Assembly (NCBI GenBank): GCA_025998955.1
Contig: AP024676.1
Span: 2,728,001-2,792,000 of the forward strand
Source of the DNA: Candidatus Roseilinea sp.
Lineage (GTDB): Bacteria; Chloroflexota; Anaerolineae; J036; Brachytrichaceae
Length of the DNA: 64,000 bases
Reading direction: 5' to 3'
Made by a program: the position numbers and the translations under genes
In this document: piece by piece, positions 26,209 to 35,842 of the stretch
Numbering within the stretch: position 1 is the first letter of the stretch
How the letters are laid out: every line of letters begins with the position of its first letter
The notes under the pieces: model-generated
Seen by the model: the letters and a program-made list of their open reading frames with translations, nothing else
Told to the model about the DNA's origin: nothing
The model's database searches: none

Positions 26209-27786
26209 ATGGCGGCGGTGACATTCAACCTTGATCGCGTCAATCGCATCGCAATCTTCCTGATTGCGCTGCTATGTTACGGCTATTTCTTCCCGCGCTG
26301 GGCGGATAACAACCAGAACTCGCGGCTGAATATGGTCATCGCCGTGGTAGATGACGGCACCTTTCAGATTGATCGCTACGTGCATGGCCAGCTTGGTTTT
26401 GGTAAGACTGTGGACTATGCCAAGGTGAGCGATCACTACTACAGCGACAAGGCGCCCGGCGTCGCCTTCCTCGGCATCCCGATTTACGCGGGGTTGCGCC
26501 TTACGCTGGATTGGCCGGTGATGGACCGGCTAACCGAAAGGTTCGCAAATAGCGAGGCGTTCAAGGCGACGCTAAGGGAATCGGGAAGCGGCGTCGTAGA
26601 GGATAAGGTGCGTTACGCGCTGGCGCAGGTCGTGCTCAGCTTTCTGACGAATGCTATTCCTTCCGCGCTGCTATGTGTGCTGTTGTATCAGTTGGCGCGA
26701 GGGTTCGGCGCACGACCGAGCACGAGCGCTTTCGTCGCGCTGGCATATGGTCTGCTCACGCCGGCGTTCGCCTATGCCAACGCGTTCTATGGTCACCAGC
26801 TTAGCGCAGCGATGCTCGTAGCTGCGTTCTATTTCATCTTCAGCCTCGGACAGCCCGACGCGCCACGGCCGTCGGCGCTGCGCGCGCTGGCCATCGGGCT
26901 GCTGCTCGGTTACAGCGTGGTGACCGAGTTTCCTGCCGCGCTGGTCGCCGGCATCTTGACGCTATACGCGATCTACATGTTTCTGCGCCGCGCCGCGAGC
27001 GGAGGCCTTGTCTGGGTATTCATCGGTCTGTCAGTATGTGCAGCAGCGCTGATGATTTACAACAATGCGATCTTCGGCGGACCGTTCGAGCTCGGCTACA
27101 ACAGCTCGGAGCTTTGGGAGCAGCAACACAGTGCCGGATTCATGAGCCTGACGCTGCCGCACTGGGAAGCTGCCTTCGGCATCACCTTCAGCCCGTTTCG
27201 GGGTTTGTTCGTGTTGTCGCCGATCATGTTGTTGGCCTTGCCCGGCTTCGCGCTTTGGTGGCGCTCGGGCGAGGCGCGGGCTGCCTGCCTCGTATCGCTC
27301 TTCGGCGTGCTGGCGATGTTCCTGTTCAACGCCTCCTCGATCATGTGGTGGGGTGGCTTCGCCGTCGGGCCACGCTACTTCCTGCCCGGGTTGCCGTTCA
27401 TGGCACTGGCGCTCGTATTCGTGGTTGACCCCGCCGCACGCGGGGACTTGAAGGCGCGCCCGGCCTGGCTGACGCTTCTCATCGTGCTTCTTTCGGCTTG
27501 GTCTCTCGTCGCGACGTGGGGATTGACCCTTGCCGAACAAGCCTTCCCGCCGGACACGATCTTCAACCCGCTCGTCGAGTATGCGCTACCGAATTGGTTG
27601 GCCGGCAACGTCGCGCGCAACGCCGGGACGGTGGTCGGATTCAAAGGCTATTCGAGCTTACTGCTGCTAGCCGTGGCTTGTGCAATTGCGACGCTGGTCT
27701 GGTGGGCGGCCTCCCGGCTCGCTACAGCAGAACGACCGATGGAAGTACGACCAGCAAACCCGGCAGGTGCAACACGAGTGGTGTGA
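26209..27786 (+). CDS. Polytopic GT-C-like membrane protein
   Basis: 525 aa with about 12 hydrophobic segments. The first extracytoplasmic loop carries acidic and aromatic residues (VVDDGTFQIDRYV, then HYYSDKAPGVAFLGIPIY) in the position where dolichyl-phosphate-mannose-type GT-C transferases keep their catalytic acids. Such proteins use polyprenyl-phosphate sugars outside the membrane. ATG 26209 follows GGGCAGG and gives an N terminus leading straight into the first helix; a TTG at 26158 is also in frame. Specific activity unknown. Confidence 0.75.
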   Translation: MAAVTFNLDRVNRIAIFLIALLCYGYFFPRWADNNQNSRLNMVIAVVDDGTFQIDRYVHGQLGFGKTVDYAKVSDHYYSDKAPGVAFLGIPIYAGLRLTLDWPVMDRLTERFANSEAFKATLRESGSGVVEDKVRYALAQVVLSFLTNAIPSALLCVLLYQLARGFGARPSTSAFVALAYGLLTPAFAYANAFYGHQLSAAMLVAAFYFIFSLGQPDAPRPSALRALAIGLLLGYSVVTEFPAALVAGILTLYAIYMFLRRAASGGLVWVFIGLSVCAAALMIYNNAIFGGPFELGYNSSELWEQQHSAGFMSLTLPHWEAAFGITFSPFRGLFVLSPIMLLALPGFALWWRSGEARAACLVSLFGVLAMFLFNASSIMWWGGFAVGPRYFLPGLPFMALALVFVVDPAARGDLKARPAWLTLLIVLLSAWSLVATWGLTLAEQAFPPDTIFNPLVEYALPNWLAGNVARNAGTVVGFKGYSSLLLLAVACAIATLVWWAASRLATAERPMEVRPANPAGATRVV

Positions 27787-27801
27787 GAGGCGAGCGGAGG
27801 G

Positions 27802-29562
27802 ATGGAAACGACGATTCAAAATCTACACGAGACGCGCAGTAAGCGCGCTGAAGCGTTGTCTGCGGCTGGAACCGTTGTGGCGGAGTGGCGCTTCGTCCTC
27901 ATCATCATCGGCATCGTGCTCATCCTCACAAGCTTGCCAGTGCTCTATGGGTATCTCACCGCACCGGAGGGCAAGCAATTCATGGGCATCATGGTCAACG
28001 TGCCCGACCACGTGCAGTATTTCTCGTGGATGCGCGAGTTCACCACGCACTGGCTCTCCGCCAATAAGCTCACGCCGGAGCCCAACGAACCGATCTTCTT
28101 CAACCTGCTGTGGTTCGGCCTGGCGCGCATTGGCGTCGCCCTGGGCTTGCCATTCGAGCTGTCCTACCGCGTGATGTTCGAAGCAATGCGCGTCGTGAGC
28201 ACCGCGCTCTTCCTGCTGCTGGTCTACCGCATGTGCGCGTGGTTCTTTGCGGACATACCGCGCCGGCGCGCCGCCCTTCTCATCGCCACGTTCACCTCCG
28301 GCTTCGGGTGGGTGCTGGTGGTCATGAAATACACGGTCACGCGTGGTGAGCTGATCAACCCGTTGGATGTCTACGTCGCCGAGGGCAACACTTTCTACTC
28401 GGCGCTAGCCTTTCCGCACTTTCTCGGCGCGGCGCTCTATATCTGGACGTTCGACCTCGTGCTGCGCGGCCAGGCGAAGCAGCAGTTGCGCTATGCAATT
28501 GTGGCCGGCCTGTTCGCCCAGTTCATGGGCTGGCAGCATGCGTATGACCTGGTCATCGTCTATGCTGTGCTCGGCGTCTACGTCCTTTTCTTGCTGCTAC
28601 GCGATCGCCGGCTGCCGTGGTTCATGATCGTCAGTATCTTCGTCGTCGGTATCCTTTCTGGCTGGCCAGCGCTCTATTCCTTTCTGCTCACCAAGCTCGA
28701 TCCACTCTGGGGCGAAGTGCTGGCGCAGTTCGACAACGCCGGCGTGTTCACGCCACCGCCCCATCGCCTGCCGGTGTTGTTGGGCATTCCGTTCCTACTG
28801 GCGATCTTCGCTGTTATCGCCGATGGTATCGCGAGCGTACGCGCTAGGCAGTGGATTGCTGCGTCGCGGCCGGCTGTGGACGAGCAGACCATTAACAACG
28901 ACCTGTTCATCAAGGCGTGGTTTCTCATCTCGTTCGTGCTGGTGTATCTGCCGGTGGACTTTCAGATTCACATGCTAAACGGCTGGCAAGTGCCGATCGC
29001 CATCCTGGCTACGATTGCGTTGTTCGATTACATCGTGCCGTTCGTCCAACGCAAGTTAACACGACGCGGCAGAGAAGCATCGTTGGCATCCATTCAACGC
29101 TGGGCCACGATCGCGATCGTCTTGTTGATCCTGCCTACCAATGTATATCTGTGGGCGTGGCGGTTCGTGGACCTTCGCCGACACGACTACCCTTACTATC
29201 TTTACAACGCGGAACTGGACGCGTTCAGGTGGCTTGAGCAGAACGTCCGGCCGGACGACGTGGTGTTGAGCTCGCTGACGACCGGCCAGTATGTTCCGAT
29301 GTTCACCGGTGCACATGCGTATGTCGCACATTGGGCGCAGACGCTGGATTTCTTTGAGAAACGCGATGCAGCGCAGCGTTTTTTCGATGCGCAGATTGCC
29401 GACGATGAACGTGCGCGAATCTTGCAGGCGCACAGTGTGGACTACGTGTTAATTGGCCCGGCAGAGCGAGCGTTGGGCGATTTCTCGCCGAACCGGTCAT
29501 CGCTATTGAGCGAAGTCTATGGCAATTCGCTCGTTCAGGTGTACCGCGTGATTACGCCTTGA
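27802..29562 (+). CDS. Large polytopic membrane protein, GT-C-like
   Basis: 586 aa with 11-13 predicted helices and a C-terminal soluble part of about 110 aa (DAFRWLEQNVRPDDVVLSSL ... VDYVLIGPAERALG). That tail resembles the periplasmic domains of glycosyl/mannosyltransferase-like membrane proteins. The first large loop has DHVQYFSWMREF. It lies 15 nt after the previous membrane protein with GAGCGGAGGG before its ATG. I do not recognise a named family with certainty. Confidence 0.7.
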   Translation: METTIQNLHETRSKRAEALSAAGTVVAEWRFVLIIIGIVLILTSLPVLYGYLTAPEGKQFMGIMVNVPDHVQYFSWMREFTTHWLSANKLTPEPNEPIFFNLLWFGLARIGVALGLPFELSYRVMFEAMRVVSTALFLLLVYRMCAWFFADIPRRRAALLIATFTSGFGWVLVVMKYTVTRGELINPLDVYVAEGNTFYSALAFPHFLGAALYIWTFDLVLRGQAKQQLRYAIVAGLFAQFMGWQHAYDLVIVYAVLGVYVLFLLLRDRRLPWFMIVSIFVVGILSGWPALYSFLLTKLDPLWGEVLAQFDNAGVFTPPPHRLPVLLGIPFLLAIFAVIADGIASVRARQWIAASRPAVDEQTINNDLFIKAWFLISFVLVYLPVDFQIHMLNGWQVPIAILATIALFDYIVPFVQRKLTRRGREASLASIQRWATIAIVLLILPTNVYLWAWRFVDLRRHDYPYYLYNAELDAFRWLEQNVRPDDVVLSSLTTGQYVPMFTGAHAYVAHWAQTLDFFEKRDAAQRFFDAQIADDERARILQAHSVDYVLIGPAERALGDFSPNRSSLLSEVYGNSLVQVYRVITP

Positions 29563-29593
29563 AGTCATACATCTTCTCTTCGATCGCGCGTTC

Positions 29594-30805
29594 ATGAATC
29601 TCCTCTTCGTCATCCCCTATGTTCCGACGCTCATTCGCGTGCGACCGTATAACCTGGTGCGCTTTCTCGCCCGGCACGGTCATCGCCTGACGCTCGCGAC
29701 GCTGTGGGAGACCAACGAAGAACGCCGTGCGCTGGCCGAGCTTGAGTCACTCGGCATTGAGATCGTCGCTGCGCCGCTCACCCGCAACCGTAAGCTACTC
29801 AATCTCGCTACGGCCCTGCCTTCCACGCAACCGCTGCAGGCCAACTTCTGCTGGCAGCCCGCACTCGCGACCAAACTCGAGGTGCTGATCTTGGTACGAG
29901 ATTTCGACGCGATCCACGTCGAGCATCTGCGCGGTTCGCGCTACGCACTGCAGCTCAAACGCAAGACGCAGGACGCACGACGCAGGACGCCCATCGTCTG
30001 GGACAGCGTAGACAGCATTACCCACCTGTTCGAGCAAGCGGCGCGGCGCAGCCAGAGCCTGAAGGGAAAGCTGATGACTGCGTTCGAGTTGCCGCGCACG
30101 CGCCGGCACGAAGGTTGGCTCGCTGCGCAGTTCGATCATGTGCTGGTCACTTCGCCAACCGATCGCGCTGCGCTCGAGGCGATCTCGCCACGCCATGCGC
30201 CGATCACCGTGCTACCCAATGGCGTGGATTTGCACTATTTCGCGCCATGCGAAGGCGCGACACGCGAATCTGATGCGCTGGTGTTCTCCGGCAAGATGAG
30301 CTACCACGCGAATATCACCGCGGCGCTGCATCTGGTGAACGACATCATGCCGCGTGTGTGGGCGCAGAAGCCGCAGGTCCGGCTGTGGATCGTCGGCAAA
30401 GATCCACCCGATGAAGTGTGTGCGCTGGAAGCGCGTCATCCGGAGCAAGTGAAAGTAACCGGCGCCGTCCCCGACATGCGCGCCTATCTGCAGTGCGCTG
30501 CGGTCGCCGTCGTGCCGGTCGTGTACGGCGCCGGCATCCAGAACAAGGTGCTCGAAGCGATGGCCTGCGCGACGCCTGTTGTCACCAGCGCACAGACGGT
30601 GACTTCGCTCCAACCAGGATATGAAAGCGCGGCGCTCGTAGCCGGGGACGCAGAGGCATTCGCTCACCACGTGTTGCGCTTACTGGACGATCCATCGCTG
30701 CGTGCGCAGCTTGGCGCAGCGGGGCGACGCTACGTCGAGATGCACCATGACTGGAATGTGATCGTAGATCGGCTGGCCAAGATCTACGAGGAAGCGATGC
30801 ATTAG
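29594..30805 (+). CDS. GT4 glycosyltransferase, last gene of the polysaccharide locus
   Basis: 403 aa. N terminus MNLLFVIPYVPTLIRVRPYN, recognisable VLPNGVDLHYFAP and SGKMSYHANITAAL segments, and donor-site GAGIQNKVLEAMACATPVVTS. It shares its layout with the genes at 3484 and 24922. It is 31 nt after the large membrane protein. The following gene is on the opposite strand, so this closes the co-directional run of about 30 kb. No strong terminator is visible in the 54 nt gap. Confidence 0.86.
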   Translation: MNLLFVIPYVPTLIRVRPYNLVRFLARHGHRLTLATLWETNEERRALAELESLGIEIVAAPLTRNRKLLNLATALPSTQPLQANFCWQPALATKLEVLILVRDFDAIHVEHLRGSRYALQLKRKTQDARRRTPIVWDSVDSITHLFEQAARRSQSLKGKLMTAFELPRTRRHEGWLAAQFDHVLVTSPTDRAALEAISPRHAPITVLPNGVDLHYFAPCEGATRESDALVFSGKMSYHANITAALHLVNDIMPRVWAQKPQVRLWIVGKDPPDEVCALEARHPEQVKVTGAVPDMRAYLQCAAVAVVPVVYGAGIQNKVLEAMACATPVVTSAQTVTSLQPGYESAALVAGDAEAFAHHVLRLLDDPSLRAQLGAAGRRYVEMHHDWNVIVDRLAKIYEEAMH

Positions 30806-30859
30806 ACGTAGGATGCAGGAGGCGAGACGCAAAACGTAAAACGAAAAAACGCCTTCGCC

Positions 30860-31333
30860 TCATTCCACTACCCGTCTGACATCGCGCACGTGCATCTGGT
30901 GGTGTAAGTAAACCATCTTGATCATGTCTTCTAGTGAAGCGTCCCCCATCGCCGGATGCCGAGCGCGGATGGCGAGTTGTTCATCGGTCAAACCTTGCGT
31001 GAACGCGATTGTCGCGCTGCGGGTTTCGCTGTAGAGCGCGAACAGCGCATCGCGGGAGAGGGAAGCGAAGCGCCCAGTCCTCTCGGCGTTGAAGACATCT
31101 ATATCGAAATCCTCAGGCGCGCCCTGTCCGGTTGCTAGGATCTGTTCAAATAGGCGACGCAGGCCATGCTCGGAAATGCACAGGTGCTCGAACACATCGC
31201 GCACACGCCACATCGCTCCATCTTGATACACCTGCGTGCTCCATGCTTCATCAGGCAGCGACCGGAAGAAGGCCAGCGTTCTTTCGCCTTCGCTGGCCAG
31301 CTTATGAGTGAGCTGGACGGTCTTCGTGGACAT
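30860..31333 (-). CDS. DinB-like four-helix protein
   Basis: 157 aa. Helical protein of the DinB/YfiT-like superfamily: RTLAFFRSLPDEAWSTQVY, WRVRDVFEHLCISE (metal His candidate), and a conserved C-terminal YLHHQMHVRDVRR with His residues. Members are metal-binding, often bacillithiol- or mycothiol-dependent transferases, but many have no known role. It is divergent from thrC across 57 nt. Its ATG has no Shine-Dalgarno, and TAAAAT lies 9 nt upstream. Confidence 0.8.
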   Translation of the reverse strand: MSTKTVQLTHKLASEGERTLAFFRSLPDEAWSTQVYQDGAMWRVRDVFEHLCISEHGLRRLFEQILATGQGAPEDFDIDVFNAERTGRFASLSRDALFALYSETRSATIAFTQGLTDEQLAIRARHPAMGDASLEDMIKMVYLHHQMHVRDVRRVVE

Positions 31334-31342
31334 GATAGAACG

Positions 31343-31381
31343 ATTTTAGGTCGGCCTCGCTTGCGACGCGAATGTTAAAAT
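31343..31381. promoter_or_regulatory. Divergent -10-like elements for leaderless dinB-like and thrC transcripts
   Basis: In the 57 nt divergent gap, TAAAAT occurs on the plus strand at 31376-31381, 9 nt before the thrC ATG. On the minus strand it occurs at 31348-31343, 9 nt before the DinB-protein ATG. Neither gene has a Shine-Dalgarno sequence. This spacing would put transcription starts at or next to the start codons. No good -35 was found for either. Confidence 0.4.
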
Positions 31382-31390
31382 CGCGTCGCT

Positions 31391-32482
31391 ATGGCCTCAC
31401 AGTCGCTTCCCGGCGTGCGCCTCACTACGGCATGGCCTGGTGTCATCGAACACTATCGCGCTCGACTCGATATCACGCGGGAAATCCCTCCTGTTACACT
31501 GCTTGAAGGCAACACACCGCTCATCCCGGCGCCGCGTTTGGCCCAGACGCTGGGCGGCGGCTTCGAGTTGTATCTGAAATACGAAGCTGCTAATCCCACC
31601 GGCTCGTTCAAGGATCGCGGCATGACGGCCGCAATGACACAAGCAGTGGCCGACGGCGCCAGGGCCGTCATTTGTGCCAGCACCGGCAACACTGCCGCCA
31701 GCGCCGCCGCATATGCCGCGCGCGCCGGCCTGAAGTGCGTGGTGCTCGTGCCCGACGGCAAGATCGCCGCCGGCAAGCTGGCCGGCGCGCTGAGCTACGG
31801 CGCTCAGGTAATTGCGATCAACGGCAACTTCGACGACGGCCTGCGCATGGTGCGCGAGGCAACTCAGCGCGCGCCGATCGCTCTCGTCAATTCCATCAAC
31901 CCGGCGCGCCTGCAAGGTCAGAAGACCGCCGCCTTCGAGGTGTGCGACGTCCTCGGCGATGCGCCGGATTGGTTGTGTTTGCCTGTTGGCAACGCCGGCA
32001 ACATCACCTCCTACTGGATAGGCTTCGACGAATACTTCCGCGATGGCTTGGCATCGAAGCGCCCGCGCTTGCTGGGCGCGCAGGCTGCCGGCGCAGCTCC
32101 AATCGTGCTGGGCAGAGTGGTGGAACATCCGGAGACGATCGCCACGGCCATCCGCATCGGTAACCCGGCCCGCTGGCGCGAGGCTATCGCGGCCCTCGAC
32201 GCGTCAGACGGTCACATCACTGCGGTGAGCGATGACGAGATTTTGGAGGCGTATCATCTCGTCGCCAGGATGGAGGGTGTGTTCTGCGAGCCGTCGTCTG
32301 CTGCCGGGCTGGCCGGCCTTGCCAAGGGGCTACGCGAAGGATGGCTGGACTTGCGCGGTGAGCGCGTTGTGTGCGTATTGACCGGCCACGGCTTGAAAGA
32401 TCCGGACACGGCGATCAAAGGCAGCCCTGCGCCGCTGACGATCGAACCGCAGATCGAAGCGTTGCTCGAAGCGATCGGCTAG
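31391..32482 (+). CDS. thrC: Threonine synthase
   Basis: 363 aa, PLP fold type II, converting O-phosphohomoserine to threonine. The PLP lysine is in [11 protein letters not shown] (K74). [18 protein letters not shown] is the phosphate-binding loop; [15 protein letters not shown] and [15 protein letters not shown] complete the active site. The length fits the short, SAM-independent bacterial class. The next gene is homoserine kinase, so the pair covers the last two steps of threonine synthesis. No ribosome-binding site is visible and the mRNA may be leaderless. Confidence 0.95.
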   Translation: MASQSLPGVRLTTAWPGVIEHYRARLDITREIPPVTLLEGNTPLIPAPRLAQTLGGGFELYLKYEAANPTGSFKDRGMTAAMTQAVADGARAVICASTGNTAASAAAYAARAGLKCVVLVPDGKIAAGKLAGALSYGAQVIAINGNFDDGLRMVREATQRAPIALVNSINPARLQGQKTAAFEVCDVLGDAPDWLCLPVGNAGNITSYWIGFDEYFRDGLASKRPRLLGAQAAGAAPIVLGRVVEHPETIATAIRIGNPARWREAIAALDASDGHITAVSDDEILEAYHLVARMEGVFCEPSSAAGLAGLAKGLREGWLDLRGERVVCVLTGHGLKDPDTAIKGSPAPLTIEPQIEALLEAIG

Positions 32483-32492
32483 GGGAATCTTT

Positions 32493-32566
32493 CATTTCTC
32501 ATCGTTCATCTTCCATTTGTATCCACCTACGCAGAGCGGCAAATGAAAGACGAACGATGAAAGATG
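32493..32566. repeat. Imperfect inverted repeat between thrC and thrB
   Basis: Arms 32493-32519 and 32540-32566 are 27 nt each with 4 mismatches, and the loop is about 20 nt. The right arm ends 4 nt before the thrB ATG, where a ribosome-binding site would lie. The hairpin could modulate thrB translation or stabilise the upstream mRNA. It has no U-run, so it is not a typical terminator. Confidence 0.7.
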
Positions 32567-32570
32567 TCAG

Positions 32571-33503
32571 ATGACAAAGCTGTTGACCGTCCGCATCCCT
32601 GCCACCAGCGCTAACCTCGGCCCCGGATTCGATTGCATGGGCCTCGCGCTCGATCTGTGGAACACGTTCGAGTTGCACCAGGGCAATGGCGCCGGCATCA
32701 CGGTGGAATCGCACGGCGAGGGCGAAGACATCTTGCCCGACGACAAGAGCCATCTGGTGGTGCACACGATGATCGAGGAGTTGACCACGTATATCCCGTT
32801 CGACCCGCGCAGCCAGTCCTACCACATCGTGTGTCACAACGAAGTGCCATGCGGGAGCGGCCTGGGGTCTAGCTCGACCGCCGTGCTGGCCGGACTGCTC
32901 TTCGCGAACGCGGTGCTTGATCCTCACGGCTTTCGCAGCCCGGCCGGATCGGCGCGCATCCTCACCCGCGCCTTCGAGATCGAGGGGCACGGCGACAACG
33001 TCGCACCGGCGTTGCTGGGCAGCTTAGTCATCGTCGTCGGCCGGAACGGCGAGGTGATCACACATCGCATCGCGCTGCCGCCTACCCGCGTTGTAGTATG
33101 TGTGCCCCGTTTTCACTTTATGACCTCGCATGCGCGGTCGGTGCTGCCGCTGCATTATTCGCGTAGCGACGCCGTGTTCAACGTCGGGCGGGCCATGCTG
33201 GTTGTCGAAGCGTTGCGCAACGGCGATGCGTCGTTGTTGTCGCGGGCGATGGATGATCGGATTCATGAACCGTATCGCCTGCCGGCGATTCCCGGCGCGA
33301 TCGAAGCCAAGCGCGCGGCCCTGGCGTGTGGTGCGCTCGCCGTCACCTTGAGCGGCGCCGGGCCAGGCATCTTGGCCTTTGCACAGGAGAACCACGACGC
33401 GATCGGCGAGGCGATGCAGTCGGCGTTTGCCGCTGCCGGTGGTTTATCGGCGCGTTATTGGGTGCTCAACGTCGCATCATCCGGCGCTCAGATCTTTGTT
33501 TGA
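32571..33503 (+). CDS. thrB: Homoserine kinase
   Basis: 310 aa GHMP kinase that phosphorylates homoserine for the threonine synthase next door. ATSANLGPGFDCMGLALDLW is the homoserine-kinase N-terminal motif, VPCGSGLGSSSTAVLAGLL the GHMP phosphate loop, and ALAVTLSGAGPGILAFA the C-terminal motif. The ATG lies directly after the right arm of an inverted repeat and has no clear Shine-Dalgarno. Its stop codon overlaps the -35 box of the next gene. Confidence 0.95.
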   Translation: MTKLLTVRIPATSANLGPGFDCMGLALDLWNTFELHQGNGAGITVESHGEGEDILPDDKSHLVVHTMIEELTTYIPFDPRSQSYHIVCHNEVPCGSGLGSSSTAVLAGLLFANAVLDPHGFRSPAGSARILTRAFEIEGHGDNVAPALLGSLVIVVGRNGEVITHRIALPPTRVVVCVPRFHFMTSHARSVLPLHYSRSDAVFNVGRAMLVVEALRNGDASLLSRAMDDRIHEPYRLPAIPGAIEAKRAALACGALAVTLSGAGPGILAFAQENHDAIGEAMQSAFAAAGGLSARYWVLNVASSGAQIFV

Positions 33504-33528
33504 CGCGTGTACAAGGCGTGTATACAAT
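33500..33528 (+). promoter_or_regulatory. Sigma-70-type promoter for the orphan ABC ATPase gene
   Basis: TTGACG at 33500-33505 and TACAAT at 33523-33528 with a 17 nt spacer fit a sigma-70 promoter well. The -35 overlaps the thrB stop codon. The predicted leader is about 35 nt and contains TGGGAGG at 33554-33560, 8 nt before the ATG. This gene therefore probably has its own transcript. Confidence 0.7.
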
Positions 33529-33568
33529 CCCGGTCACATTTTTAAATCGCTCCTGGGAGGATCGCTGC

Positions 33569-34672
33569 ATGGCAAGTGTGACCTATGAACATGTAACCAA
33601 GCGCTTTGGGGATGTCATCGCGGTGAACGACCTGAACATTTCCATTGCGGATCGTGAATTCCTTGTATTCGTCGGCCCTTCGGGCTGCGGCAAGACCACC
33701 TCGCTGCGCATGTTGGCCGGCCTGGAAGAAGTCACCGAAGGCAACATCTACATCGGCGACCGCATCGTCAACGATGTGCCGCCCAAAGATCGCGATATCG
33801 CGATGGTCTTCCAGTCGTATGCGTTGTATCCGCATATGTCGGTGTATGACAACATGGCGTTCGGCCTCAAGCTGCGCCGGGTGCCGAAGGCGGAGATTGA
33901 TCAACGGGTGAAGGAAGCGGCGCGTCGCCTCGGCATCGAAGCATTGCTCGATCGCAAGCCCAAGCAGCTCTCCGGCGGCCAGCGCCAGCGCGTGGCGGTC
34001 GGTCGCGCCATCGTGCGCAACCCGGCCGTGTTCTTGATGGACGAGCCGCTGTCGAACCTGGACGCCAAGTTGCGCGTGCAGGCGCGCGCGGAGATCAGCA
34101 AGCTGCACATGCAGCTCGGCACGACCTTCATTTACGTCACCCACGACCAGGTGGAGGCGATGACGATGGGGACGCGCATCGCTGTGATGAAAGACGGCGT
34201 GCTGCAGCAGATTGATACGCCGCAGGTGCTCTACGATCGCCCCGACAACGTGTTCGTGGCCGGCTTCATCGGCAGCCCCTCGATGAACTTCTTCGACGCC
34301 ACGCTCACCTCCAGCGGCGGCGACGTTTACGTGGATACCGGCGCGTTCCGCGTCAAGGTGCCCGAAAACAAGGTGGAGCCGTATCGGGCGCACGTCGGCA
34401 AGCAGGTGATCTTCGGCATTCGTCCGGAGGACATCCACGACCCGGAGTACGCCCCACCCGGCATCCACCAGGCCATCGTCGAGTCGAAGGTGGATGTGAC
34501 CGAGTTGATGGGCAACGAGGTGATCGTCTACCTGATGACAACGAACAACAAGCCGTTCCTCGCCCGCGTGGATCCGCGCACCAAAGCCCGCGTCGGCAAT
34601 ACGATGGGTATGGCCTTCAACCTCGACAACATGCACATCTTCGACAAGCAAACGGAGAAGGCGATTCGCTGA
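33569..34672 (+). CDS. ugpC: Sugar ABC transporter ATPase, UgpC/MsmK type
   Basis: 367 aa. Walker A GPSGCGKTTS (36-45), Q-loop MVFQSYALYPHMSV, ABC signature LSGGQRQR and Walker B VFLMDEPLSNLD. The C-terminal OB/TOBE region (IFGIRPEDIHDPEY) is as in CUT1 ATPases. Such ATPases are often encoded alone and serve several permease pairs. The permease operon at 53276-56534 lacks an ATPase and is a natural client (inference). It has its own promoter upstream and an intrinsic terminator downstream, so it is monocistronic. The open frame reaches back to 33326, but 33569 has the ribosome-binding site. Confidence 0.93.
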   Translation: MASVTYEHVTKRFGDVIAVNDLNISIADREFLVFVGPSGCGKTTSLRMLAGLEEVTEGNIYIGDRIVNDVPPKDRDIAMVFQSYALYPHMSVYDNMAFGLKLRRVPKAEIDQRVKEAARRLGIEALLDRKPKQLSGGQRQRVAVGRAIVRNPAVFLMDEPLSNLDAKLRVQARAEISKLHMQLGTTFIYVTHDQVEAMTMGTRIAVMKDGVLQQIDTPQVLYDRPDNVFVAGFIGSPSMNFFDATLTSSGGDVYVDTGAFRVKVPENKVEPYRAHVGKQVIFGIRPEDIHDPEYAPPGIHQAIVESKVDVTELMGNEVIVYLMTTNNKPFLARVDPRTKARVGNTMGMAFNLDNMHIFDKQTEKAIR

Positions 34673-34701
34673 TCTTCGCCCTGCAATTGCCGCAGAGATG
34701 G

Positions 34702-34735
34702 ACACCCCGCGACGACTGTCGCGGGGTGTTTCATT
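34702..34735 (+). terminator. Intrinsic terminator after the ugpC-like gene
   Basis: A perfect 12 bp stem (34702-34713 with 34718-34729), a 4 nt loop GACT, and a following TTTCATT tract. It lies 30 nt after the stop codon. Confidence 0.85.
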
Positions 34736-34770
34736 GTCTGTAATCATTGGTTGCGCAGCAATAACGAAAG

Positions 34771-34914
34771 ATCCGCCCCGGCGTAAACGCCTGTGCTGAA
34801 AGGGGCGGGATGCGCGCGGCTTGCCGGTATGCTCAGCGCCGGGATTCATCCCAGCGCGACTGAAGCAAATACCGCTGCGGGCCAGTCCGCGCTCCCCCAT
34901 TTTGAAATGCACCC
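34771..34914 (+). repeat. Dispersed repeat, copy A
   Basis: About 144 bp. It starts with the CCGCCCCGGCGTAAACGCC block (palindromic GGCGTAAACGCC), then GGGGCGGGATGCGCGCGGCTT, then the palindrome-like GGGATTCATCCC. It ends with CCCCCATTTTGAAATGCACCC. Copy B (47962-48109) matches over the whole length. Copy C (57449-57541, inverted) matches the first 95 or so bp. It lies between the terminator and the next methyltransferase gene. No protein is encoded. Confidence 0.8.
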
Positions 34915-35045
34915 AATTCAGCCGGTGTGTATCGCCGTGTGTATGGCCGTTGTACCTTCCATCCGCGCCATGCGCGCCGTATGCTGCGCGCGGGATTCAT
35001 GCATGGCTTCTTGCCCTGCCGAAGACAAGACATAGGACGACCGAA

Positions 35046-35825
35046 ATGACGATGGACTATGAATATCGGGGACTGCTGGCATCTACGTGGGATGTATGGC
35101 GAGACGATACGGCCAACTGGTCCGACCGGCATTTGTTTCTCGAGGTGATCCGCCGCTACGGCGAACCTGCGCTGGATGTCGGCTGCGCTACCGGCCGGCT
35201 GATTCTCGATTTTCTGGAGCAGGGCATTGACTGTGACGGCGTGGATGTGTCGCCCGAGATGCTGGCGATCACCCGCGCCAAAGCGGCAGCGCGCGGGCTG
35301 CGGCCAAATCTCTATCAGCAGCGCATGGAGGCTCTCGACCTGCCGCGCGCCTATCGCACCATCCTTGTGCCATCCAGCACCTTTCAACTGATCACCGACG
35401 CAAACGCTGCGCAAGAGGCGATGCGCCGTTTTTCCAATCACCTTCTGCCCGGCGGCGTGCTGGTCATGCCGTTCTTCCTGCCTTGGCAGCCGGGCCAACC
35501 GCTCGAAACAGACTGGTTACTGGTGTTTGAAAGGGTGCGCGCCTCCGATGGCCTGACCGTGCGACGCTGGAGCTACGAGCGTTATGAGCCGGAGCTGCAA
35601 CTGTGGCACTCGAAAGATCGCTTCGAGGTCGTGCGCGAGGGCGAGGTAATTGACGTCGAAAACCACGAGCGCTCACCTGCCGGGCGATGGTATTCGCAGG
35701 CGCAGGCCGCAGCGCTGTTCGAGCAGGCTGACTTCGTCAACATACGCGTGACGAGCGAGTTTTCGGACGCGCCGGCGACGGAGGGCGAGGCGCTGTTTTG
35801 CGTGTGGGGCGAAAAGCGCCTGTGA
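35046..35825 (+). CDS. Class I SAM-dependent methyltransferase
   Basis: 259 aa. Motif I is ALDVGCATGRLILDFLEQG, then CDGVDVSPEMLAITRAKA, a TILVPSSTFQLITD strand and LLPGGVLVMPFFLP. The start ATG 35046 is chosen because the fold begins there (MTMDYEYRGLL); an AGGA lies about 8 nt upstream. The frame is open back through repeat copy A, which is not coding. The substrate is unknown; small-molecule targets are typical of this group. Confidence 0.85.
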   Translation: MTMDYEYRGLLASTWDVWRDDTANWSDRHLFLEVIRRYGEPALDVGCATGRLILDFLEQGIDCDGVDVSPEMLAITRAKAAARGLRPNLYQQRMEALDLPRAYRTILVPSSTFQLITDANAAQEAMRRFSNHLLPGGVLVMPFFLPWQPGQPLETDWLLVFERVRASDGLTVRRWSYERYEPELQLWHSKDRFEVVREGEVIDVENHERSPAGRWYSQAQAAALFEQADFVNIRVTSEFSDAPATEGEALFCVWGEKRL

Positions 35826-35842
35826 GCTTGAAGGAGGATGTG

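Noticed and set aside
33542-34912. Long minus-strand open frame (about 456 codons) opposite the ugpC-like gene
   Set aside because: It is antisense to a well-supported ATPase gene and runs through the terminator and repeat copy A, with no family features.
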